64,000 bases of DNA from Mediannikoviicoccus vaginalis (GTDB lineage Bacteria; Bacillota; Clostridia; Tissierellales; Peptoniphilaceae), in the NCBI RefSeq assembly GCF_928097925.1, contig NZ_CAKMRI010000001.1:248001-312000 (forward strand). The letters are read 5' to 3'. This document shows positions 27,323 to 36,378 of this stretch, piece after piece (positions within the stretch are counted from its first letter, which is position 1; each line of letters starts with the position of its first letter). A model generated the notes under the pieces. It was not told the origin of the DNA, searched no databases, and was given only the letters and a program-made list of their open reading frames with translations. The translations under genes and the position numbers were made by a program.

Positions 27323-28018
27323 TTGAGTATTGCTGAAAACTTAGATAAAATTAGAAATAATATTGATACAATAAAAAAAGAGAAGGGACTGGACTACGAT
27401 ATAACTCTAATTGCAGTTTCAAAAACTGTTGATGAAGAAAAAGTTTTGGAAGCCTATGAACATGGGCAACATGACTTTGGAGAGAATAAAGTTCAAGAAC
27501 TTACAAAAAAAGAAAGTTCATTAAATAATTTAGAAGATATTAACTTTCATATGATTGGGTATTTACAAAGTAATAAGGTAAAATATTTAGTTAATACAGC
27601 GAAGTTAATTCACTCACTGGACAGAAAATCTCTAATCAAAGAGATGGAAAAAAGAGGTAAGAGCGAAGACTTTATATTCAACTGTCTAATCCAAGTGAAT
27701 CTAGCTAAGGAAGAATCAAAGTCGGGAATTTATTTAGAAGACTTAGAGGAGTTATTAACTTTAATCGAAGGTTCAAAATATATAAGAGTTAAGGGACTAA
27801 TGATGATTGCACCTTTTTATGAAGATGCAGAAGATGTAAGACCATTATTTAGACAAATGAAAGAACTTTTTGACGAACTTAAAGTTAGAGATTTTAAAAA
27901 TATTGAAATGAAATACCTTTCCATGGGTATGAGCCACGACTATAAAGTCGCTGTGGAAGAAGGATCCAATATGGTTAGGATTGGAACAGATATATTTGGC
28001 AAAAGAGTTTATGTTTAG
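27323..28018 (+). CDS. yggS: YggS-family pyridoxal phosphate homeostasis protein
   Basis: PLP-binding protein (YggS/YlmE/PLPBP) that buffers free pyridoxal 5'-phosphate. It is a TIM barrel with the PLP Lys in LIAVSKTV near 35, then HDFGENKVQEL, HMIGYLQSNKVK and the C-terminal LSMGMSHDYKVAVEEGSNMVRIG. I start at TTG 27323, six bases after AGGTG; the upstream GTG 27314 overlaps that ribosome-binding site. Length 231 aa is normal. It is the first of the yggS-sepF-ylmH run typical of Gram-positive division clusters. Confidence 0.93.
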   Translation: MSIAENLDKIRNNIDTIKKEKGLDYDITLIAVSKTVDEEKVLEAYEHGQHDFGENKVQELTKKESSLNNLEDINFHMIGYLQSNKVKYLVNTAKLIHSLDRKSLIKEMEKRGKSEDFIFNCLIQVNLAKEESKSGIYLEDLEELLTLIEGSKYIRVKGLMMIAPFYEDAEDVRPLFRQMKELFDELKVRDFKNIEMKYLSMGMSHDYKVAVEEGSNMVRIGTDIFGKRVYV

Positions 28019-28026
28019 GAGGAGCT

Positions 28027-28521
28027 ATGGGCAAATTTGATAAATTTAAAAGTCTTTTAGGATTGGAAGACGAATATGATGACGATGAGTATTATGAAAG
28101 AGATTATTTAGACGAAGATTATTACGACGATGTAAGGGATTACGATGAACCTGAAATTAAAGAAGAGTACAGCGAACCTGTATCTACTTCAAATAGATAT
28201 AAGAAAAATAATGTAGTTCCATTTAATGACAATTACTCATCAGACAGAGTGAAAATCTTAATACATGAACCAATTTCATATGAAGATGCACCTCCAGTTC
28301 TAGATGATATATTATCTAAAAATGTTGTAGTGCTTAACTTGGAGATGTTGGACATAGATATTAAGAGAAAGACATTTGACTTTGTTAGCGGTGGAATTTA
28401 TGCACTTGACGGCAAAATACAAAAAGTTAGTAAGGATATATTTGTAATAGCTCCAAAAGAACTTGAAATAGACGGCAAGTTAAAAGATCAAATCGCTAGT
28501 AAAGGATTTTATCAATTATAA
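28027..28521 (+). CDS. sepF: Cell division protein SepF
   Basis: FtsZ membrane-anchor and ring-shaping protein. The N-terminal amphipathic helix (MGKFDKFKSLLGL) binds membrane; a very acidic, Asp/Tyr-rich linker covers about 17-60; the conserved SepF core (about 73-160) has VKILIHEPISYEDA, VVLNLEMLD and RKTFDFVSGGIYALDGKIQKVSKDIF-type sequence with the FDFxxG signature. Length 164 aa is normal. It follows yggS after eight bases with GGAGG. Confidence 0.95.
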   Translation: MGKFDKFKSLLGLEDEYDDDEYYERDYLDEDYYDDVRDYDEPEIKEEYSEPVSTSNRYKKNNVVPFNDNYSSDRVKILIHEPISYEDAPPVLDDILSKNVVVLNLEMLDIDIKRKTFDFVSGGIYALDGKIQKVSKDIFVIAPKELEIDGKLKDQIASKGFYQL

Positions 28522-29303
28522 TGTCTAAGGAATTAGATAAAATATTAGGTCATATTAAGGACCTGGAGACAAAGCAGACTATCAAAAGTTTTTATGATAG
28601 TCTATTTGTGGTTATGGAAAAAAGTATTCCATACTGCACCGACTTTATGACACCGATAGAGATAAAGTATGCTATATCACTTATGAATACATTTGGCTTT
28701 GACCGATACCTTGTGTATCCGAGTTTAAAGGAATGTGAGCGAAATGTTCTTATCCTCTTTGGAGAGTATTTTGAGCCAGAGCCTGATGAGTATATTAAGA
28801 CTTTGTCCTTTAAAATTCCCGATGAGAATATAAATCATCGTGATGTTTTAGGCTCTCTTTTATCTCTAGGAATAAGTAGGAGCAAGGTTGGAGATATTCT
28901 TTTTACAAAGACCAATGTAGTATTATTTATTAGAAACACCATCGAGAATTATATACTTAATAATTTCTTTAAGGTTCGTAATCAAAATATATCCATAGAA
29001 GAAATATCGGACTTTGACTTCAAAGATGTGGAACAAAACTATGTACAAGAAACCATGGTAGTTTCATCACTTAGACTTGATACAATTTGTTCGGGTTTAA
29101 TGAAATCTTCAAGAAAAAAAGCCAGTGATAAAATTACAAGGGGCGAAGTTAAACTTAACTATGTTGAAGAAAAATCCACCCACCAATTAGTAGAAGACTT
29201 TTCTGTTATTTCCATAAGAGGCTATGGAAGATATAGATTTTTAGAGCCACTATCACGAACAAAGAAAGACAATTATGTAGTAGAATTTTTAAAATATATT
29301 TAG
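28521..29303 (+). CDS. ylmH: YlmH-family S4-domain RNA-binding protein
   Basis: RNA-binding protein of the YlmH family, placed after sepF in many Gram-positives; recent work links YlmH to rescue of stalled ribosome-nascent chain complexes. The C-terminal S4 domain (about 180-255) is visible: LRLDTICSGLMKSSRKKASDKI and RGEVKLNY, then SIRGYGRYRF. The N-terminal two thirds is the YlmH-specific domain. The length of 260 aa is normal. The ATG overlaps the sepF stop by one base. Confidence 0.92.
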   Translation: MSKELDKILGHIKDLETKQTIKSFYDSLFVVMEKSIPYCTDFMTPIEIKYAISLMNTFGFDRYLVYPSLKECERNVLILFGEYFEPEPDEYIKTLSFKIPDENINHRDVLGSLLSLGISRSKVGDILFTKTNVVLFIRNTIENYILNNFFKVRNQNISIEEISDFDFKDVEQNYVQETMVVSSLRLDTICSGLMKSSRKKASDKITRGEVKLNYVEEKSTHQLVEDFSVISIRGYGRYRFLEPLSRTKKDNYVVEFLKYI

Positions 29304-29312
29304 GAGAAAATT

Positions 29313-29771
29313 GTGACAATAGTAATTATTTTAGCAGTAATTATTTTAGACCAAATTACAAAACATTTAGCCATAGGACTAAAAAAAGGTTCAATTAAAC
29401 TAATTGACAACTTTTTAAGTCTAGTCTATGTGGAGAACAGAGGAGCTGCCTTTGGAATTCTCCAAGGAAAAAAAATAATCCTTGTTTTCTTTACATTTCT
29501 TATAATTTTGGCCATGTGTTACTATCTTTATAAAAGTCAAAGTAGCATGGCAACAATATCTAAACTGTCAATTTCATTGATAATTGGAGGAGCTATAGGA
29601 AATTTAATAGACCGAGTTTTTAGACATTACGTAATAGACTTTATATCTGTAACATTTCCAAACGGATATGAATTTCCTGTGTTTAATGTAGCTGATATTG
29701 CAGTGGTTTGCGGGACATTTCTACTTATAATTGCCTTTATGAAAACTGATGACTTTGAGGAGTTACAATGA
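29313..29771 (+). CDS. lspA: Lipoprotein signal peptidase
   Basis: Membrane aspartic protease (signal peptidase II) that removes signal peptides from prolipoproteins. Four hydrophobic helices are visible in 152 aa. Family motifs: the N-terminal LDQITKHLA, VENRGAAFGIL, the first catalytic Asp in GNLIDRVF and the second in VFNVADIAV. It starts with GTG at 29313 after AGGAGA. It overlaps ung by four bases. Confidence 0.95.
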   Translation: MTIVIILAVIILDQITKHLAIGLKKGSIKLIDNFLSLVYVENRGAAFGILQGKKIILVFFTFLIILAMCYYLYKSQSSMATISKLSISLIIGGAIGNLIDRVFRHYVIDFISVTFPNGYEFPVFNVADIAVVCGTFLLIIAFMKTDDFEELQ

Positions 29772-30442
29772 TAGAGTTTAATAATAGTTGGGATGAACTT
29801 TTAAAAGATGAATTCCAAAAAGAGTATTATCAAAAACTTAGGAAGACTTTAATAAACGAATATAAAAATTATGAAATATTTCCAGATATGTATCTTATTT
29901 TTGATGCATTAAAGAAAGTAAGTTACGAGGATGTTAAGGTGGTTATAATCGGACAAGATCCTTATCATGGAGTTGGACAAGCCCATGGGCATAGCTTTTC
30001 AGTTCTGCCGGGAGTCGTGATTCCGCCTTCACTTAGAAACATCTATAAGGAAATAGTGGATGACGTTGGAGGATATATTCCAAACAACGGCTACTTGATG
30101 AAATGGGTAAATCAGGGGGTAATGCTTCTAAACACCACTCTTACAGTTAGAAGAGGCCAAGCGAACTCCCATAAAGATATTGGGTGGCAAATTTTAACAG
30201 ACAAGATTATAGAGATACTTGGAAATAGAAAAGAACCAATAGTCTTTATACTTTGGGGTAGTCACGCTATTTCAAAAAAGAAGTTCATCAATCAAAAAAT
30301 TCATTATGTTATACAGTCTCCACATCCATCTCCTCTTTCAGCGTATAGGGGCTTTTTTGGAAGTAAACCTTTTTCAAGGACGAATGAATTTTTGATATCA
30401 CACAACTTAGAACCAATAGATTGGCAGATTGAAAATATATGA
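29768..30442 (+). CDS. ung: Uracil-DNA glycosylase, family 1
   Basis: Removes uracil from DNA in base-excision repair. The water-activating loop GQDPYHG is near 64-70, the Ser-Pro-rich VLPGVVIPPSLRNI and the minor-groove intercalation loop HPSPLSAYRGF with the catalytic His are in place, as is ILWGSHA. The length of 224 aa is normal. It is coupled to lspA in front and to the pseudouridine synthase behind, each by four-base overlaps. Confidence 0.96.
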   Translation: MIEFNNSWDELLKDEFQKEYYQKLRKTLINEYKNYEIFPDMYLIFDALKKVSYEDVKVVIIGQDPYHGVGQAHGHSFSVLPGVVIPPSLRNIYKEIVDDVGGYIPNNGYLMKWVNQGVMLLNTTLTVRRGQANSHKDIGWQILTDKIIEILGNRKEPIVFILWGSHAISKKKFINQKIHYVIQSPHPSPLSAYRGFFGSKPFSRTNEFLISHNLEPIDWQIENI

Positions 30443-31380
30443 AAGAAATAGAAATAATTGTAAAAGAAGATGGAATAAGAATTGATAAATACATTACGGA
30501 TTATTTAGAAGATTACACTAGAAACTTTGTAAAAAAACTTATTACATCTAAAAAAATCCTTGTAAATGGAAGCTCTATAAAGCCATCATACAATGTAAAG
30601 TCAAATGACATAATAAAAATTTTACTTCCAACGGAAGAGATGGGAAAAATTGAAGCTGAAGATAAGGACTTAGATATAATTTACGAAGACGACTATATTG
30701 CTGTTTTAAATAAGCCGTCAGACCTAATAGTTCATCCAACGGAGACAGTAAGAGAAAATACACTTGTAAATAGATTGCTCTGTAAACTTGATAAACTTTC
30801 CGATATTTACGAACCTTTTAGGCCTGGAATAGTTCATAGGCTGGACAAAGATACATCAGGTCTTATTATTATTGCAAAGGATAACGATACCCATGAGAAA
30901 CTAAAAAAATTGTTTCAAAATAGGGAAGTTGAAAAACATTATGTTGCAATTGTACATGGAAAAATTAATGAAGAAATTACTATTGAAAATAAAATAGGAA
31001 GAGATGTAAACAATAGGACTAAGATGTCTGTATGTGATGATGGAAAATATGCAAAATCTTTTGTTAAACCGATTTGCTATAATGATGATTATTCATTGGT
31101 TGAAGTTTCAATATTGACAGGTAGGACTCATCAAATAAGGGTTCATCTATCATATTTATATCATCCAGTATTAGGTGATAAAACCTATGGAATAAAAAAA
31201 GAAAAAGTTAATGTAGCTAGACAGATGTTACATGCATTTTATTTGAAATTTCATCATCCCATATTGGACAAGGATATTAGGTTAATAGCTCCGCTTCACG
31301 AAGATTATATTGATGCAATAAGAAAATGTAACTTAGATTATGAGTGCTATAAAGAGTTAGTTTCAAAACTGGAGGACTAA
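30439..31380 (+). CDS. rluD: RluD-type 23S rRNA pseudouridine synthase
   Basis: RluA/RluD-family pseudouridine synthase for rRNA. The N-terminal S4 domain (about 12-70) includes RIDKYITDYLEDYTRNFVKKLI; the catalytic domain has VLNKPSDLIVHPT, the signature HRLDKDTSGL with the nucleophilic Asp near 136, and LTGRTHQIRVHL. Length 313 aa and its place after lspA match the YlyB type of Bacillota. The exact uridine targets cannot be read from sequence. Confidence 0.92.
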   Translation: MKEIEIIVKEDGIRIDKYITDYLEDYTRNFVKKLITSKKILVNGSSIKPSYNVKSNDIIKILLPTEEMGKIEAEDKDLDIIYEDDYIAVLNKPSDLIVHPTETVRENTLVNRLLCKLDKLSDIYEPFRPGIVHRLDKDTSGLIIIAKDNDTHEKLKKLFQNREVEKHYVAIVHGKINEEITIENKIGRDVNNRTKMSVCDDGKYAKSFVKPICYNDDYSLVEVSILTGRTHQIRVHLSYLYHPVLGDKTYGIKKEKVNVARQMLHAFYLKFHHPILDKDIRLIAPLHEDYIDAIRKCNLDYECYKELVSKLED

Positions 31381-31382
31381 AA

Positions 31383-32465
31383 TTGGATAAAAATCTAATA
31401 CTATTTTGTAATGCTCTATCAATTTCAAATAAAGCTGCCGTAGCCATTATTGAATTTTTTTCTGATTATAAAAGCTTAATGGAAAACATAGACCAAATTA
31501 AAGAAATCAAAGGACTGGACAAGAGAATTTCCGAAAGGATTTTGAAGAATAGAGATTTTGATTTAAAAAGCTATATGGAAAGAGTTTATAGTTTAGGTGC
31601 ACAGACGACTTTCATAGGCGATGAAGACTATCCTATAAACTTAAATTACATAGAAGACCCACCACTTATGTTATATTATTTAGGGAATTTACAAAAAGAT
31701 GACATGTATGGCATATCCATGGTTGGGTCAAGAAAATGCACTTCATATGGCGCGTGGGCATGCAAAGAGATTGCTAGAGACCTATCAAGAAATGGTATAC
31801 CAATAATATCTGGACTTGCCTATGGCATAGACAAAATATCACATGAAACCAGTTTGGAAAATAAAAATAGAACCATAGGTGTAATAGGAAATGGCATTGA
31901 TGTTATATATCCTAAAACACATAGAGATTTATATGAAAGAGTTTCAAGAAATGGAGCGGTGGTTTCTGAATATCCGCTGGGGACAACTCCAAAAAATTAT
32001 AACTTTCCATATCGAAACAGAATAATTTCTGGAATTGGGCAAGGCGTTGTAGTGGTGGAGGCAATGAAGAAATCTGGGACTTTAATTACTGCAAACTATG
32101 CTTTAGACCAAGGGAAAGATGTATTTGCAATACCTGGTAACATAAATAGTTTTTATAGCCTTGGAACAAATGCGCTTATTAGAGAAGGGGCAAAAATTGT
32201 AACCGAAGTTGATGATATTTTAGAAGATATAATTTGTCCTAGGGAAATAAAAGACAGTGAAGAGATTATAATAAAACTGGAAGATCCAATAGAAAATGAT
32301 ATTATAAATATATTGTTAAACACACCATGCACCAGTGATATAATATCAGATCAACTAGGAATTGCAGTGGAAGATATAAATGCAACCTTGACTAAGCTTG
32401 AAATGAGAGGTTATGTAACGGAAGAAATGGGTGGAATATTTTACCCAATAGTTAGAAAGGAATGA
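31383..32465 (+). CDS. dprA: DNA processing protein DprA
   Basis: Single-stranded DNA binding protein that loads RecA during natural transformation. The Rossmann-like core contains MVGSRKCTSYG, ISGLAYGIDKISHE, GVIGNGIDVIYPKTHRDLY, SEYPLGTTPKNYNFPYRNRIISG and VVVEAMKKSGTL, all family signatures. A C-terminal winged helix-like domain spans about 285-360. It starts with TTG after GGAGGACTAAAA. With comEA at 56.3 kb it is one of two competence-type genes in the window. Confidence 0.94.
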   Translation: MDKNLILFCNALSISNKAAVAIIEFFSDYKSLMENIDQIKEIKGLDKRISERILKNRDFDLKSYMERVYSLGAQTTFIGDEDYPINLNYIEDPPLMLYYLGNLQKDDMYGISMVGSRKCTSYGAWACKEIARDLSRNGIPIISGLAYGIDKISHETSLENKNRTIGVIGNGIDVIYPKTHRDLYERVSRNGAVVSEYPLGTTPKNYNFPYRNRIISGIGQGVVVVEAMKKSGTLITANYALDQGKDVFAIPGNINSFYSLGTNALIREGAKIVTEVDDILEDIICPREIKDSEEIIIKLEDPIENDIINILLNTPCTSDIISDQLGIAVEDINATLTKLEMRGYVTEEMGGIFYPIVRKE

Positions 32466-32469
32466 TAGA

Positions 32470-34533
32470 GTGGCTAAAAAATTAGTTATTGTCGAGTCTC
32501 CTACAAAGGCAAGGACCATTGGTAAAATATTGGGAAGTAATTATAAAGTAATAGCTTCTGTAGGCCATTTAAGAGACTTACCCAAAAGTAAAATGGGAAT
32601 TGATATAGAAAACAACTTTGAACCAGAGTATATAAGCGTTAGGGGAAAGGGAGATATAATAAAACAAATTAAAAAAGAAGCTAAGTCTTCTGATAAAGTT
32701 TTATTGGCAACTGACCCTGATAGAGAGGGAGAGGCCATATCTTGGCATATTTCCACGCTTTTAAAACTTGACCCGGAAGATGAAAATAGAATAGAGTTTC
32801 ATGAAATTACAAAGGAGACAGTTAAAAATTCAATTAAAAAGCCAAGGACGATAGACATGCGCCTTGTAGATGCGCAGCAGGCCCGTAGAGTCCTTGATAG
32901 ACTTGTTGGTTACGAAATATCTCCTATTTTATGGAAGAAAGTTAAAAGTGGACTTAGTGCCGGTAGGGTGCAGTCGGTAGCACTTCGACTTCTATGTGAG
33001 AGGGAAAAGGAAATAAGAGAGTTTGAACCGAAGGAATACTGGAGCGTAACTGCAAACCATAAAAAAGACAAGATGGACTTCGAGTCAAGTTTTTATGGTT
33101 TTTATAAAGATGGCAAAGAACAAAAGCTTGATATAAAAACAGAAAAGGGAGCAAATGAAATATTAAGCAAGCTCGATAAGGATAATTTTGAAGTTGTTGA
33201 TGTAAAGGTGGGAACGAAGAGTAAAAAGCCATACCCTCCGTACACCACAAGTACACTGCAGCAGGATGCAAATAGAAGACTTAATTTTTCGGCATCCAAG
33301 ACGATGACAGTTGCACAGCAGCTCTATGAAGGGATAAGAATTGGAAGAGAAGGTAGTGTAGGTTTAATATCATATATGAGAACCGACTCCACAAGAATTT
33401 CCTCAGGTACAGTTCAAGATAGTTTAAGCTATATTATTAAAAACTTTGGCAAAGAGTATGCTACAAAGGGAAATCCATATGGGAGAAATAAGAAAAACTC
33501 ACAGGATGCCCACGAGGCAATTAGACCAAGTTCTGTTTTGAGAACTCCAGAATCTGTTGAAGAGTACCTAAGTAGAGATCAATATAGACTGTATGAACTT
33601 ATTTGGACAAGGACAGTTGCAAGTCAAATGACACCTGCAAAATATAAGACGACTGCTGTTGTTATTAATAATAACAATTTTATCTTCAAGACAAATGGGA
33701 ATGTAGAATCATTTAAAGGATTTACAAGGCTTTATAAAATAAACGATACGGATTTTATACTTCCAGAAATAAAAAAAGATGATGTTTTAAAAGCTGAAAG
33801 TATTGACAAGAAACAACATTTTACAAAACCTAAATCCAGATTTACTGAAGCGAGTTTAGTAAAGACATTGGAAGAGGACGGAATTGGAAGACCAAGTACC
33901 TATGCTTCAATTATTAGTTCATTAACGAAGAGAAACTATGTAGAGTTAAAACAAAAGAAATTTTTCACAACGGAGCTTGGAGAAAAAGTAAATGCATTTT
34001 TAATAAAGTATTTCGATGAGATAATAAATGAAAAATTCACCGCTGAAATGGAAGCAGAGCTTGATAAAATTGCAGATGATGGACTAGATTGGAAAGAACT
34101 TGTAGCTGATTTCTATGATAATTTTGAAAAGAAATTACAAAATGCGAAGAAGGATAATGACAATTTTAAAGTGGTACCTAAAAAAACTGGAGAAAAATGT
34201 CCTGAATGTGGCCATGACTTAGTTGTTAAACATGGAAGAAATGGAAAATTCATAGGATGTAGCAACTTCCCTGACTGTACTTACACAAAGGTGTTAGTAA
34301 AGAAGATAGGCGTCAAATGTCCAGACTGTAAGGATGGAGACATAATTGAAAAAGTTTCAAAAAGAGGAAAGGTATTTTATGGATGCTCAAACTATCCCGA
34401 TTGTGAATTTGCTGTATGGGACAAGCCTATAAACGAAAAATGTCCTAAATGTGGAAGTATTTTAGTTCATAAAAAGAATAGAAGAGTCGATGAAATAAGA
34501 TGTTCTAACACAGAATGTGACTATGTAAAATAA
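32470..34533 (+). CDS. topA: DNA topoisomerase I
   Basis: Type IA topoisomerase that relaxes negative supercoils. The TOPRIM domain has IVESPTKART at the N-terminus and LLATDPDREGEAISWH. The active-site Tyr is in LISYMRTDSTRIS near 300. RRVLDRLVGYEISPILW and EDGIGRPSTYASI are typical. The C-terminal 110 residues carry three four-cysteine zinc ribbons (first CPECG...CSNFPDC, then two more). It starts with GTG 32470, four bases after dprA. Length 687 aa is normal. Confidence 0.97.
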   Translation: MAKKLVIVESPTKARTIGKILGSNYKVIASVGHLRDLPKSKMGIDIENNFEPEYISVRGKGDIIKQIKKEAKSSDKVLLATDPDREGEAISWHISTLLKLDPEDENRIEFHEITKETVKNSIKKPRTIDMRLVDAQQARRVLDRLVGYEISPILWKKVKSGLSAGRVQSVALRLLCEREKEIREFEPKEYWSVTANHKKDKMDFESSFYGFYKDGKEQKLDIKTEKGANEILSKLDKDNFEVVDVKVGTKSKKPYPPYTTSTLQQDANRRLNFSASKTMTVAQQLYEGIRIGREGSVGLISYMRTDSTRISSGTVQDSLSYIIKNFGKEYATKGNPYGRNKKNSQDAHEAIRPSSVLRTPESVEEYLSRDQYRLYELIWTRTVASQMTPAKYKTTAVVINNNNFIFKTNGNVESFKGFTRLYKINDTDFILPEIKKDDVLKAESIDKKQHFTKPKSRFTEASLVKTLEEDGIGRPSTYASIISSLTKRNYVELKQKKFFTTELGEKVNAFLIKYFDEIINEKFTAEMEAELDKIADDGLDWKELVADFYDNFEKKLQNAKKDNDNFKVVPKKTGEKCPECGHDLVVKHGRNGKFIGCSNFPDCTYTKVLVKKIGVKCPDCKDGDIIEKVSKRGKVFYGCSNYPDCEFAVWDKPINEKCPKCGSILVHKKNRRVDEIRCSNTECDYVK

Positions 34534-34537
34534 TTAT

Positions 34538-34566
34538 TTGCATTAAAGTTTCAAATATGTTATTAT
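34538..34566 (+). promoter_or_regulatory. Promoter of the rpsB-tsf operon
   Basis: TTGCAT (34538-34543), a 17-base spacer and TATTAT (34561-34566), directly after the topA stop codon. It leaves an untranslated leader of about 90 bases before rpsB. Confidence 0.65.
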
Positions 34567-34572
34567 ACACAG

Positions 34573-34660
34573 GTAAAACACACATTTGAGGATTGCAGGA
34601 GAGTTGCTTATAAGTCCTTTTGCAAGATGAATCAAATGGAGGTAAAAACAAGGAGGAAAG
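34573..34660 (+). promoter_or_regulatory. Candidate structured leader of rpsB
   Basis: The leader between the promoter and rpsB can fold as an interrupted hairpin at 34591-34633: GATT pairs with AATC, GCA with TGC and GGA with TCC, with bulges between. Many ribosomal protein operons have autoregulatory leaders, and an S2-binding leader is possible here. There are also two GGAGG-type ribosome-binding sequences (34637-34643 and 34651-34656), the second at normal spacing to ATG 34664. The fold is imperfect, so this is only a candidate. Confidence 0.35.
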
Positions 34661-34663
34661 AAA

Positions 34664-35473
34664 ATGTCAGTAGTATCAATGAAAAGCCTGTTAGAAGCAG
34701 GTGTACACTTTGGACATCAAACTAGAAGATGGAATCCAAAGATGAAGAAATTTATCTTCACAGAAAGAAACGGAATCTATATTATAGATTTACAAAAGAC
34801 TGTTAAGCAAATTGAAGATGCTTACAAATATGTAAGGGACTTAGTTGCAGATGGTGGAACTGTTTTATTTGTAGGAACTAAGAAACAAGCTCAAGAAGCT
34901 ATCGAAACAGAAGCAAAGAGAGCAGGACAACCATATGTTAGCCAAAGATGGTTAGGTGGTATGTTAACAAACTACAAAACTATCAAGAGCAGAATTGACA
35001 GACTTAATGAATTAAAAGAATTAGAAGAAAACAATACTTTTGATCTTCTTCCAAAGAAAGAAGTAATCCAATTACGTCATGAAATGGAAAGACTTGAAAA
35101 GTATCTTGGTGGAATAAAGAACATGAAGGGTCTTCCAGATTGTCTATTTATTATTGACCCTAAGAACGAAAGTATTGCAGTTAATGAAGCGAGAATACTA
35201 GGTATTCCTGTTGTTGCTGTAGTAGATACAAACACAGATCCAGATGAAATTGATATTCCAATTCCAGGAAACGATGACGCTATTAGAGCTGTAAAACTTC
35301 TTACAAGTATAATTGCAGATGCAGTTGTTGAAGCTAACCAAGGCGCTCAAAATGACAACGTAGAAGAATCTGAAGAAACAGAAGAAGTTGAAGAAACTAA
35401 AGAAGAATCAGATGACTTTGGGGAAGAAATAGCAGTAGAAACTGAAGAAGTAGAAGAAGACAAGGAAGATTAG
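34664..35473 (+). CDS. rpsB: 30S ribosomal protein S2
   Basis: Small-subunit ribosomal protein. The core of about 225 residues is highly conserved: [22 protein letters not shown] at the start, then [25 protein letters not shown] and the late [14 protein letters not shown]. The last 45 residues form an acidic Glu-rich tail without similarity to the core. The gene begins the usual rpsB-tsf-pyrH-frr cluster and has its own promoter and leader. Confidence 0.98.
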   Translation: MSVVSMKSLLEAGVHFGHQTRRWNPKMKKFIFTERNGIYIIDLQKTVKQIEDAYKYVRDLVADGGTVLFVGTKKQAQEAIETEAKRAGQPYVSQRWLGGMLTNYKTIKSRIDRLNELKELEENNTFDLLPKKEVIQLRHEMERLEKYLGGIKNMKGLPDCLFIIDPKNESIAVNEARILGIPVVAVVDTNTDPDEIDIPIPGNDDAIRAVKLLTSIIADAVVEANQGAQNDNVEESEETEEVEETKEESDDFGEEIAVETEEVEEDKED

Positions 35474-35507
35474 TAATAATCTCATAATAGATAAACAGAA
35501 ATCATTT

Positions 35508-35540
35508 AAAGGTAAGGGATAAACTCTTACCTTTATTGTA
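35508..35540 (+). terminator. Attenuator-like hairpin between rpsB and tsf
   Basis: Nine-base-pair stem AAAGGTAAG / CTTACCTTT (35508-35534) with a short and interrupted T-run (ATTGT). It is likely to be a partial terminator or RNA-processing site that lowers tsf relative to rpsB expression. Confidence 0.5.
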
Positions 35541-35561
35541 AAAAATAAAGGAGGAATACCA

Positions 35562-36233
35562 ATGGCTATAAAAGCATCAATGGTTAAAGAATTAAGGGAC
35601 ATGACCGGTGCAGGTATGATGGATGCAAAGAAAGCATTAGAAGAAACCAATGGAGATATTGAAAAGGCAAAAGAACTTTTAAGAGAAAAAGGACTTGCTG
35701 CTTCTGCTAAAAAAGCGGGAAGAATTGCAGCTGAAGGTTTAGTAGATGCTTATATCCATGGTGGAAGAATTGCTACAATTGTTGAAGTTAATACTGAAAC
35801 AGACTTCGTAGCAAAAAATGAAGAATTTATTCAATTCGTAAGAGACATAGCTATGCAAGTTGCTGCAAGCGCACCAAAATACGTTTCAAGAGATGAAGTT
35901 CCTGAAGAAGAAGTTGAAAAGGAAAGAGAAATTCTTATTCATCAAGCAATGAACGAAAACGCTGAAAAGGGAATGGACCCAGAACGTTCAAAAGACATTG
36001 CACATAAAAAAGTTGAAGGTAGATTAAACAAATTCTATGAAGAAATTTGCTTACTTGACCAACCTTTTATAAAGGATCCATCAATGACTATTCAAACTCT
36101 TTTAACTAATCTAATTGCAAAAATCGGAGAAAATATTAAGATTAGAAGATTTGAAAGATTTGAAGTTGGAGAAGGCCTAGAAAAAAGAGAAGAAGACTTC
36201 GCAGAAGAAGTTTCAAAACAAATTAATGGCTAG
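35562..36233 (+). CDS. tsf: Translation elongation factor Ts
   Basis: Nucleotide exchange factor that regenerates EF-Tu-GTP. The N-terminal UBA-like domain contains [21 protein letters not shown], the EF-Ts signature. [12 protein letters not shown] follows at about 82-92, and the C-terminal [14 protein letters not shown] is typical. The length of 223 aa corresponds to the short form with a single reduced core repeat, common in clostridia. It has a strong AAAGGAGG and is followed by a terminator. Confidence 0.97.
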   Translation: MAIKASMVKELRDMTGAGMMDAKKALEETNGDIEKAKELLREKGLAASAKKAGRIAAEGLVDAYIHGGRIATIVEVNTETDFVAKNEEFIQFVRDIAMQVAASAPKYVSRDEVPEEEVEKEREILIHQAMNENAEKGMDPERSKDIAHKKVEGRLNKFYEEICLLDQPFIKDPSMTIQTLLTNLIAKIGENIKIRRFERFEVGEGLEKREEDFAEEVSKQING

Positions 36234-36238
36234 AATTT

Positions 36239-36265
36239 AAAGCGAGCATATGCTCGCTTTTTTTG
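36239..36265 (+). terminator. Terminator after tsf
   Basis: Perfect stem AAAGCGAGCA / TGCTCGCTTT with almost no loop beyond AT, followed by TTTTT. Clear Rho-independent terminator that ends the rpsB-tsf transcript. Confidence 0.85.
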
Positions 36266-36311
36266 TAAGTTTATTTAAAGGTTTCTTTGGTATTATAGTT
36301 TTAAGATGACT

Positions 36312-36340
36312 TTAATTAGTTGAATTAACATTATTATAAT
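36312..36340 (+). promoter_or_regulatory. Promoter of the pyrH-frr-uppS operon
   Basis: Perfect -10 TATAAT (36335-36340), with TTAATT as a weak -35 at 17-base spacing. It follows the tsf terminator and precedes pyrH by about 40 bases. Confidence 0.5.
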
Positions 36341-36378
36341 GGTAAAATTTAATAGAATATATTTTTGGAGGTTTGATT

